From positions 1-9,411 of the forward strand of contig JBHIFE010000054.1 of assembly GCA_046760985.1 (NCBI GenBank): a DNA stretch of 9,411 nt. Direction: 5' to 3'. Positions 1 to 4,592 of this stretch are shown here, piece after piece. The position numbers and the translations under genes are program-made. Source of the DNA: JBHIFE01 sp046760985. Its GTDB lineage: Bacteria; Chloroflexota; Dehalococcoidia; Dehalococcoidales; RBG-16-60-22. Under the pieces are notes generated by a model. The model saw only the letters and a program-made list of their open reading frames with translations. It ran no database searches and was not told where the DNA came from. How positions within the stretch are numbered: the first letter of the stretch is position 1; every line of letters begins with the position of its first letter.

Positions 1-59
1 ATGAGGGGTGGGGAAGAACAGTCTACTAGCTAGGACGGGTTCGAGTCCTCAGCGGCTCA
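1..59 (+). other. tRNA- or tmRNA-like 3' end, partial and possibly degenerate
   Basis: Positions 38-48 read GGTTCGAGTCC, an exact match to the T-loop (B-box) consensus of tRNA genes, and they are followed at 52-59 by GCGGCTCA, which could be the 3' acceptor strand plus discriminator. The GGAC just before the T arm also recalls the 3' end of tmRNA. The match is not clean: aligned as a T stem only three pairs form (37-39 with 47-49, one of them G-T), and I could not fold a convincing anticodon arm in the upstream bases. The 5' half would lie outside the window and no CCA is encoded. It may be a real RNA gene cut by the window, or a decayed remnant left by integration. Confidence is low. Confidence 0.3.
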
Positions 60-63
60 TTTT
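52..63 (+). repeat. Left copy of 12-bp direct repeat (possible att or duplication scar)
   Basis: GCGGCTCATTTT occurs here and again at 693-704. The similarity continues imperfectly for about 11 more bases (CCTGCTTGCAG against ACCCGCCTCAG). The two copies bracket the single gene at 107-646. This copy lies at the 3' end of the tRNA/tmRNA-like sequence, the usual integration point of tyrosine-recombinase elements. No integrase is seen in the window, so an attachment site is only a possibility. Confidence 0.4.
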
Positions 64-106
64 CCTGCTTGCAGAAGTTTAGCAAAAGGAGCTAACTAAC
101 ACCACC

Positions 107-646
107 ATGACAGCTATAGAGTGGTTCTTCAAGGAATATGTCTTTGGCTTCATGTACCACGACATAGACACTGCAATTTGTGGGAAGGCTAATTTTCTGG
201 CTGCATTGGGGCTTTTAGAATACACTGAATTCTTTGGAGGATTAGTAATAGGAGAACTAGGCAAGCCAAATAAACGAAATCGTTACAAACCTCTAAAAGA
301 CAGGTTCAATGCATTCTTCAACGATAAATACCTGGGCCTAGAATATGGCAAACTGAAGTGTCAACTGGACATCTACGACGTTTTCAGATGTGGTCTTGCA
401 CATGAATATTTCGCAAAGGGTTCTTCGCCTATCATTATGCATAATCGTCCTCCTCAACCGTGTGGAATTATGAAAATCAATGGGCGATGGGTCTTTATCG
501 TCGAGAAATACTATGAGGACTTTAAGGCAGGAGTCGGCAAGTACTACGAACAGTTAACAGTGGAAAAAGACCAAACTCTCGTCGATAATTTCAGCAAAGT
601 CATCCATATACAGGCAGATGCGAGTGGTGATTACAGCTTATCCTAG
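107..646 (+). CDS. Hypothetical protein with HEPN-like R-x4-H motif
   Basis: I do not recognise this 179-aa protein. It is rich in aromatic residues, mostly helical in appearance, and has no signal peptide or clear membrane segment. Residues 88-101 (DIYDVFRCGLAHEY) contain R94-x4-H99, the spacing of the catalytic motif of HEPN ribonucleases. HEPN proteins usually have a polar residue after the Arg, and here it is Cys95, so the assignment is tentative. The ATG at 107 is the only start available, because a stop lies in frame at 80-82 with no GTG or TTG between. AAGGAG at 86-91 is a ribosome binding site at a rather long 15-base distance. The gene stands alone, faces the hicBA pair, and is bracketed by a 12-bp direct repeat, which suggests it arrived as a small cassette. 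An RNase role in stress or phage defence would be inference only. Confidence 0.7.
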   Translation: MTAIEWFFKEYVFGFMYHDIDTAICGKANFLAALGLLEYTEFFGGLVIGELGKPNKRNRYKPLKDRFNAFFNDKYLGLEYGKLKCQLDIYDVFRCGLAHEYFAKGSSPIIMHNRPPQPCGIMKINGRWVFIVEKYYEDFKAGVGKYYEQLTVEKDQTLVDNFSKVIHIQADASGDYSLS

Positions 647-692
647 GCTAAAAACTCAAAGCTCTTACTAAAAGTTCTACCTTTTATACAGC

Positions 693-704
693 GCGGCTCA
701 TTTT
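693..704 (+). repeat. Right copy of 12-bp direct repeat
   Basis: GCGGCTCATTTT is identical to 52-63. The weaker extension of the match runs to about 715 and so enters the end of hicA, whose stop is at 712-714. The 65 bases between the two convergent genes also hold a 6-bp AT-rich inverted repeat (TAAAAG at 669-674, CTTTTA at 681-686), too weak to call a terminator. Confidence 0.4.
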
Positions 705-711
705 ACCCGCC

Positions 712-936
712 TCAGTCTTTGAGTAACCTGTTGAATTCCTCAACGCTTACATCAGCAGTGCGGAGGATAGCACGTAGTGTACCGCGGTCTAGTTCGTCGT
801 GTCTTGGGACAGTGACCGGCTTGCGTCCTGGGCATCTCATCCGAACATGGCTTCCCTTGGTGCGAGCTACTCGGTACCCGATGCGCTCCAGTGCCGATAT
901 ACATTGACTTCCAGAGATAACGGGGAGCCGTGCCAT
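712..936 (-). CDS. hicA: HicA-family mRNA interferase toxin
   Basis: This 74-aa protein has the size and layout of HicA, a small dsRBD-fold ribonuclease that cleaves mRNA independently of the ribosome when its antitoxin is lost. The signature is a short N-terminal helix (residues 9-20), then TKGSHVRMRC with the catalytic His at residue 30, then VTVPRHDELDRGTLRAILR, typical of the family. The ATG shares its A with the TAA stop of hicB (TAATG at 938-934), and GAGGT lies 9 bases upstream inside hicB, so the two are translationally coupled. All key residues appear intact, which suggests an active toxin held in check by the gene in front of it. It converges with the HEPN-like gene at 107-646. Confidence 0.88.
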   Translation of the reverse strand: MARLPVISGSQCISALERIGYRVARTKGSHVRMRCPGRKPVTVPRHDELDRGTLRAILRTADVSVEEFNRLLKD

Positions 937-1148
937 TAGGCACTGACCTCAACCTGGTCTAGGGTGTATTCCTTGGGCAGGGTCCAGCCCTCCTCTTCCA
1001 TGCTTTCCAAGCAAAGTTCGGCAGCTTCTTTGATATTAGCTAGTGCTTCTTCTTTAGTCTTACCTTGGGAAATGCACCCAGGTATTACTGGTATTTCGGC
1101 GACAAAGTAGCCGTCTTCGCCCAAAGTGATAACCACCGGTAATTTCAT
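936..1148 (-). CDS. hicB: HicB-family antitoxin, short form
   Basis: This 70-aa protein carries the HicB partial RNase H fold: a strand MKLPVVITLGEDGYFVAEIP, the conserved PVIPGCISQGKTKEEAL segment, then a helix of the IKEAAELCLE type. It should bind and mask HicA. It is the short form and ends soon after the fold, lacking the C-terminal ribbon-helix-helix or HTH domain with which larger HicB proteins repress their own promoter. A longer frame opens at 1241, but I place the start at the ATG at 1148 because GAGGTGAT precedes it at the right distance, the family fold begins there, and a good promoter (1176-1204) lies inside the longer version. The antitoxin comes first, the reverse of the E. 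coli hicAB order, and overlaps hicA by one base. Confidence 0.85.
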   Translation of the reverse strand: MKLPVVITLGEDGYFVAEIPVIPGCISQGKTKEEALANIKEAAELCLESMEEEGWTLPKEYTLDQVEVSA

Positions 1149-1175
1149 TCCAATCACCTCGATATCTTTTCTTGC

Positions 1176-1204
1176 AGTATAATCGACCGTACGCGGAAGA
1201 GCAA
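1176..1204 (-). promoter_or_regulatory. Sigma-70-type promoter of hicBA
   Basis: Read on the minus strand, the -35 box TTGCTC (1199-1204) and the -10 box TATACT (1176-1181) are 17 bases apart. The start of transcription would fall near 1169, giving a leader of about 20 bases that contains the GAGGTGAT ribosome binding site. The -10 matches 5 of 6 consensus bases, but the -35 only 3 of 6. Confidence 0.5.
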
Positions 1205-1248
1205 GGTGAAGAGGCTCAGTTGCTTCTTCCACTCTTGCCATTTTTTCG

Positions 1249-1407
1249 CTATTTATCAGCCCGCTGGCGTCTTAATCGCTTAAGAATAGCATCCATGTAT
1301 ATTCTGGCTAGGCTTTGTCCGTGCTTGGGCATCCGCTTCCGCTTTTTCTTGAGTTTCTTCTCGCGGCGCTCCTGCCTTGTCTCTATTTCTGACCCTTTGT
1401 TGTTCAT
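1249..1407 (-). CDS. Small, very basic conserved-looking protein
   Basis: A 52-aa frame starts at the ATG at 1407 and ends with TAG at 1249. Its first half is a run of charged residues (RQERREKKLKKKRKR, 11-25). The second half, MPKHGQSLARIYMDAILKR (26-44), looks like a folded helix and resembles small conserved proteins I recall from Dehalococcoidia, though I cannot verify this. About two fifths of the residues are Lys or Arg, which suggests nucleic acid or ribosome binding; that is inference. An in-frame TAG with no alternative start between supports this ATG, but the ribosome binding site is weak. It lies downstream of uvrB, separated by a palindromic repeat, and upstream of hicB on the same strand. 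The opposite-strand frame over this stretch is a shadow. Confidence 0.6.
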   Translation of the reverse strand: MNNKGSEIETRQERREKKLKKKRKRMPKHGQSLARIYMDAILKRLRRQRADK

Positions 1408-1435
1408 CTTTTGTCTTGGCGGGTATTGTTTAACA

Positions 1436-1616
1436 ACCTATCCCCCTGCCCCCCTTCCCTTACAAGGGGAGGGGGGAGTGGTTATATAAGAGAGGCGGAG
1501 CCTCTCTTAAACTCTCCTTGCCATCCTTCTTAAAGGAGGTTTTAGGGGGACGAAGTCCCCCTTGTATAATACCTCCCCCTCTCCTTTGAAGGAGAGGGGG
1601 ATAAAGGGGGTGAGGT
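1436..1616. repeat. Palindromic repeat element overlapping the 3' end of uvrB
   Basis: This is an element of about 181 bp. Its ends form imperfect terminal inverted repeats: ACCTATCCCCCTG on the left and, on the other strand of the right end, ACCTCACCCCCTTTAT. Inside are three strong hairpins: 1488-1508 (9-bp stem, loop GGA), 1544-1562 (8-bp stem, loop GAA) and 1575-1600 (12-bp stem). The same architecture recurs at 7151-7277, with relatives at 4081, 5442, 5930 and 9362. It encodes no protein of its own, so it looks like a MITE- or REP-type element moved in trans. The hairpins may also slow or end transcription leaving uvrB, although no T-run follows them. The right half lies inside the uvrB frame. 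Confidence 0.75.
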
Positions 1617-3596
1617 TGATAAATCTTCGGCAAATTCCTTCCTTAGCTCAATAATGCGGTCGCGCAGTAGTGCTGCCTTCTCAAACTCAAGGCTTCTGGC
1701 GGCGGTCTTCATCTGTGCCTCCAGTTCTTTAATTAGGCGTGCCACATCTTCTTTAGCAATCGGAGCAACAGCAACATAAGGAGCACGAGTTTCAGCTACC
1801 GCCCTCACCCGCTCGGTGATATCTCTGATTGCTTTTCTGATTCCTTGAGGGGTGATGCCATGCTCTTTATTGTAAGCTTCCTGAATCTGACGGCGGCGCT
1901 GTGTCTCTTTTATAGCTGCTTCCATGGAATTAGTAGTGGTATCAGCATACATAATGACATGCCCGTCCACGTGGCGGGCGGCACGTCCCATAGTCTGAAT
2001 TAGGGCTTCCTTTGACCTCAAATAGCCTTCCTTATCCGCATCCAGAATGGCTACCAGGCTTACCTCGGGCAGGTCAAGTCCTTCCCGAAGCAGGTTTATC
2101 CCGACCACCACATCGTAAACACCAAGCCTGAGGTCGCGCAGTATCTCCACCCTTTCCAGGGTATCAATCTCAGAGTGAAGGTAGTGGGTCTTTGTTCCCA
2201 TCTCTATCAGGTAGTCAGCCAGCTCCTCAGCCATCCTCTTGGTCAGGGTGGTCACCAGGCAGCGCTCTCCTTTGTCAACCCGGGTCTTAATCTGGTCAAG
2301 GAGGTCATCAATTTGCCCCTTGGTGGGCTTAACTTCAACTGTGGGTTCAAGAAGACCGGTAGGTCGGACCAGTTGCTCAACTACCTGCTGGCTGTGCTCA
2401 TACTCATACTCTGCCGGCGTAGCCGAGGTATAAATAACCTGGTTGATGCGCTGTCCAAACTCAGTGAAGTTCAACGGACGATTATCCAGAGCCGAAGGCA
2501 GACGAAAACCGTATTCCACCAGGGTCTCCTTGCGGGAGCGATCACCGTGATACATACCACGAAGCTGGGGCAGGGTCATATGCGACTCGTCAATAAAGAG
2601 CATGAAGTCATCAGGGAAATAGTCCAGTAACGTCCAGGGTGGACTGCCCGGAGCCCGCCCCGACAGATGACGGGAGTAGTTCTCCACGCCGGTGCAATAT
2701 CCGGCTTCTCTGAGCATTTCTATATCATAGTTGGTGCGTGCCTCCAGTCTAGCCGCCTCCAGCACCTTCCCCTGCCGCTTAAGCTCATCTAATCTCTCTG
2801 CCAGCTCCTTCTGGATGCTTTCAATCGCCAGCATCAGTTTATCGTGTGAGGTAACAAAGTGCTTGGCAGGATAGATATCCACCGAATCCAGCTCGGTCAG
2901 TAGCTCGCCGGTTAACGGGTCTATCTCAACGATGCGGTCAATATCATCGCCAAAGAACTCAATGCGTAGCGCCAGTTCCTCATAGGATGGCTGGATTTCC
3001 AAGGTATCCCCGCGAATGCGGAACCTGCCCCGGGTGAAGTCAATATCGTTGCGCTCATACTGCATATCTACCAGCTTGCGCAGGAGCTTCTGTCGGTCGT
3101 AATTCTCACCCCGTTTAAGGCTGGCGACAAAGCTGTGGTATTCTTCAGGTTCACCCAGACCGTAGATACAGGATACCGAGGCGACAATCAGCACGTCACG
3201 CCGCTCAAAAAGGGCACGGGTCGCCGCATGGCGTAATTTATCAATCTCTTCGTTTATATCTACCTCTTTCTCAATGTAGGTGTCAGTACGGGGAACATAG
3301 GCTTCCGGCTGATAATAGTCGTAGTAGCTGACAAAGTATTCCACAGCGTTGTTGGGGAAGAATTCTTTGAACTCACTGCAGAGCTGGGCAGCTAGGGTCT
3401 TGTTATGGCAGATGACCAGGGTAGGCTTCTGCACCCGCTCAATAACATTAGCCATGGTGAAGGTTTTGCCGCTGCCGGTAACCCCGAGCAGCGTCTGGTG
3501 CTTGAAGCCTTTATTCAAGCCCTCCACCAGCTTTTCCACTGCCTCGGGCTGGTCACCGGTCATCTTAAAATCGGAAACTATCTCAAACTGTGGCAT
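1542..3596 (-). CDS. uvrB: UvrB, excinuclease ABC subunit B
   Basis: This 684-aa protein is the damage-verifying helicase-like subunit of nucleotide excision repair. It is loaded by UvrA, clamps the lesion with a beta-hairpin, and recruits UvrC for incision. Visible parts: Walker A GVTGSGKT (38-45); the beta-hairpin with its aromatic run YYDYYQPEAYVPRTDTY (91-107); the DESH Walker B box (336-339); helicase motif VI QTMGRAARH (534-542); and the C-terminal UVR motif (about 618-653) that binds UvrC. The family is usually about 660-670 aa. Here residues from about 660 to the end, rich in Pro, Ser and Arg, are encoded by the palindromic repeat at 1436-1616, which also supplies the TAA stop. The ATG at 3596 gives the normal N-terminus (FEIVSDF...GDQP), though its ribosome binding site is weak. 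A promoter and palindrome lie just upstream. The core is intact, so the protein should work. Confidence 0.98.
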   Translation of the reverse strand: MPQFEIVSDFKMTGDQPEAVEKLVEGLNKGFKHQTLLGVTGSGKTFTMANVIERVQKPTLVICHNKTLAAQLCSEFKEFFPNNAVEYFVSYYDYYQPEAYVPRTDTYIEKEVDINEEIDKLRHAATRALFERRDVLIVASVSCIYGLGEPEEYHSFVASLKRGENYDRQKLLRKLVDMQYERNDIDFTRGRFRIRGDTLEIQPSYEELALRIEFFGDDIDRIVEIDPLTGELLTELDSVDIYPAKHFVTSHDKLMLAIESIQKELAERLDELKRQGKVLEAARLEARTNYDIEMLREAGYCTGVENYSRHLSGRAPGSPPWTLLDYFPDDFMLFIDESHMTLPQLRGMYHGDRSRKETLVEYGFRLPSALDNRPLNFTEFGQRINQVIYTSATPAEYEYEHSQQVVEQLVRPTGLLEPTVEVKPTKGQIDDLLDQIKTRVDKGERCLVTTLTKRMAEELADYLIEMGTKTHYLHSEIDTLERVEILRDLRLGVYDVVVGINLLREGLDLPEVSLVAILDADKEGYLRSKEALIQTMGRAARHVDGHVIMYADTTTNSMEAAIKETQRRRQIQEAYNKEHGITPQGIRKAIRDITERVRAVAETRAPYVAVAPIAKEDVARLIKELEAQMKTAARSLEFEKAALLRDRIIELRKEFAEDLSTSPPLSPSPSKERGRYYTRGTSSP

Positions 3597-3614
3597 ATAT
3601 TTTCCAGCAAAAAT

Positions 3615-3627
3615 TATTCTAAGAATA
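3615..3627. promoter_or_regulatory. Palindrome over the uvrB start site, possible operator
   Basis: TATTCT-A-AGAATA is a 6+1+6 inverted repeat that touches the uvrB -10 box and covers the predicted start of transcription near 3620. A repressor bound here would block uvrB. Because uvrB is an SOS gene in many bacteria, a LexA-type operator is conceivable, but the sequence does not match the LexA boxes I know (CTG-N10-CAG or CGAAC-N4-GTTCG). Confidence 0.35.
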
Positions 3628-3655
3628 GTATATCTTTTTGTTGTAGTGGTTACAA
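3627..3655 (-). promoter_or_regulatory. Sigma-70-type promoter of uvrB
   Basis: On the minus strand, the -35 box TTGTAA (3650-3655) and -10 box TATACT (3627-3632) have a 17-base spacer. Transcription would begin near 3620, about 24 bases before the uvrB ATG. The boxes match 4 of 6 and 5 of 6 consensus bases. Confidence 0.6.
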
Positions 3656-3670
3656 TGAGGCGGTTGGCTT

Positions 3671-3690
3671 CTACCCCCCTTCAAAGGAGA
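3671..3690. repeat. Possible fragment of the palindromic repeat
   Basis: The C-run followed by TTCAAAGGAGA (about 3673-3690) resembles the TCAAAGGAGAGG segment of the repeat at 5442-5615 and the CTTTGAAGGAGAGG segment at 1583-1596. It is short and without a hairpin, so it may be an old scrap of the same family or chance. It sits in the 216-base divergent gap between uvrB and the gene at 3813, which otherwise holds the two promoters. Confidence 0.25.
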
Positions 3691-3755
3691 AAAGCGCAAG
3701 CTTCTATCTTGACCTGCGCCAGACAAAGTTGCTGGCACTTTGCCTGAAGAACTTA

Positions 3756-3784
3756 TTGACAAGAACGTTATTGGAGTGCATACT
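3756..3784 (+). promoter_or_regulatory. Sigma-70-type promoter of the 72-aa membrane protein
   Basis: A perfect -35 box TTGACA (3756-3761) is followed after 17 bases by CATACT (3779-3784), which matches 4 of 6 bases of the -10 consensus. The start would be near 3791, just ahead of the AGGAGGTGG ribosome binding site at 3800-3808, giving a very short leader. Confidence 0.5.
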
Positions 3785-3812
3785 TCATAAACTATTAATA
3801 GGAGGTGGCAAA

Positions 3813-4031
3813 ATGCCACAAATATTTAAGGCTTTGGCATCAATAACTGCTTGGGTACTGTGGATTTGCGGAATGATAATGGGTTTCAGTGTCTTCATTC
3901 ATGGCTTAAGGATTGGGGTAATATATGGCCCTAAGCCAGCACCTATGGAAGTAATGGTTGGTTTCACAGTTGCCCTTGCCTACGGGATCGGGGCGGTCGT
4001 TGTCATGATATTGCGGAAAAAGATGGAATAA
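3813..4031 (+). CDS. Small two-helix membrane protein, function unknown
   Basis: This 72-aa protein has two hydrophobic segments, about residues 8-30 and 47-67, joined by a short loop (GLRIGVIYGPKPAPME) and ending in a positively charged tail (LRKKME). By the positive-inside rule the tail is probably cytoplasmic, which for a two-helix hairpin puts both ends inside. The frame is open much further upstream, but the ATG at 3813 is the true start: a textbook AGGAGG lies 7 bases before it, and the upstream extension is only the reverse of uvrB and its promoter. There are no catalytic motifs or Cys pairs. It stands alone between uvrB and the AbrB-arsM operon, with its own promoter and with a palindromic repeat after it. 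I do not recognise a named family. Confidence 0.8.
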   Translation: MPQIFKALASITAWVLWICGMIMGFSVFIHGLRIGVIYGPKPAPMEVMVGFTVALAYGIGAVVVMILRKKME

Positions 4032-4080
4032 TTCTCTCTGTAAGTTTCGCACTTCCCTGCTTTAATCAGGAATTATTCTA

Positions 4081-4155
4081 CTTCACCCCTTTATCCCCTT
4101 CTCCTTCAAAGAAGAGGGGGAAGTATTATTTTGAAGGGGCTTCCCTTTAGGTGAG
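4081..4155. repeat. Palindromic repeat element, degenerate copy
   Basis: CTTCACCCCTTTATCCCC (4081-4098) matches the end of the repeat family (compare the reverse of the right end at 1616), followed by an imperfect hairpin (CCTTCTCCTTCAAAGAAGAGG, about 4097-4117 read loosely) and a TTTTGAAGGGGCTTCCC segment resembling TTTTTGGAAGGGGGCTTC in the copy at 5442-5615. It fills much of the 250-base gap between the membrane protein gene and the AbrB-type gene; the rest of that gap holds the operon promoter. Confidence 0.6.
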
Positions 4156-4196
4156 ATTATCTTTGCCTGCCGAACTGAAGTTACTTGCAAAAAGAC

Positions 4197-4226
4197 TTGA
4201 CAAGACAACGTTTTTCAGTTTATACT
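4197..4226 (+). promoter_or_regulatory. Promoter of the AbrB-type regulator / arsM operon
   Basis: A perfect -35 box TTGACA (4197-4202) and -10 box TATACT (4221-4226) are 18 bases apart. The start would be near 4233, leaving a leader of about 50 bases before the ATG at 4283. The first ten bases (TTGACAAGAC) resemble those of the promoter at 3756 (TTGACAAGAA). Confidence 0.65.
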
Positions 4227-4240
4227 GAATTATCAGATAA
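4214..4240. promoter_or_regulatory. Two palindromes over the -10 and start site, candidate operators
   Basis: TTCAGT-TTAT-ACTGAA (4214-4229) is a perfect 6+4+6 inverted repeat spanning the -10 box. Directly after it, TTATC-A-GATAA (4230-4240) is a 5+1+5 palindrome covering the predicted start of transcription. The placement is what a dimeric repressor needs. Candidates are the AbrB-type protein of the operon itself or an ArsR-family sensor encoded elsewhere; the sequence does not decide between them. Confidence 0.45.
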
Positions 4241-4282
4241 ACCTAATAATCCTGAATTACCATAGCAAAAAGAGGTGAGGTC

Positions 4283-4573
4283 ATGACCGAAAGAAGTGAG
4301 CCAAAAAGCATGGCACGCTGTGAAACAAAATCAATGTTGAAAGGTATGAAATGCTGTAAAGTTGATGCCCTCATAAGCATTGACGCAAGGGGACAGATAG
4401 TTCTTCCAAAGGATGTGAGAGAAAGGGTCGGGGTAAAAGCGGGCGATAAATTTTTGGTAATAAGCTATGAATCCGAAGGAAAGGTTTGCTGCCTCTTCTT
4501 AGTCAAGGCTGAGGATTTTGTCAATACCGCAAAGGATATGCTTGGTCCAATGGTGAAGGAAATACTGGAATAA
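4283..4573 (+). CDS. Cysteine-rich AbrB/SpoVT-type DNA-binding protein
   Basis: This 96-aa protein contains a swapped-hairpin AbrB/MazE/SpoVT domain at about residues 27-62, with ISIDARGQIVLPKDVRERVG and then KAGDKFLVI, the hallmark of this DNA-binding fold. Cys13, Cys24-Cys25 and Cys69-Cys70 are unusual additions. I recall similar proteins being named 'HgcAB-associated protein' in databases, but I could not check, and no hgcA or hgcB lies in the window. GAGGTGAGG ends 3 bases before the ATG at 4283. The gene is first in an operon: arsM begins 19 bases after its stop. The Cys pairs plus the methyltransferase neighbour suggest a thiol-based sensor of arsenite or another soft metal that regulates its own operon through the palindromes at 4214-4240; that is inference. 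A MazE-like antitoxin is unlikely, since no toxin follows. Confidence 0.82.
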   Translation: MTERSEPKSMARCETKSMLKGMKCCKVDALISIDARGQIVLPKDVRERVGVKAGDKFLVISYESEGKVCCLFLVKAEDFVNTAKDMLGPMVKEILE

Positions 4574-4592
4574 CAAGAAGGAGACTCAGGAA

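Noticed and set aside
1149..1241. 31-codon N-terminal extension of HicB
   Set aside because: The promoter and strong ribosome binding site lie within or just before it, and the added residues do not resemble the family.
1172..1489. Plus-strand open frame of 105 codons
   Set aside because: It is the reverse of the basic-protein gene at 1249-1407 and then runs into the palindromic repeat; it has no ribosome binding site and a low-complexity hydrophobic/basic translation.
3714..3750. Hairpin CAAAGT...ACTTTG upstream of the membrane protein as a riboswitch or attenuator
   Set aside because: It is only a 6-bp stem, it lies upstream of the predicted promoter, and it has no recognisable aptamer.
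3405..3812. Long upstream extension of the 72-aa membrane protein frame
   Set aside because: It is antisense to uvrB and its promoter. A textbook AGGAGG and the hydrophobic N-terminus place the start at 3813.
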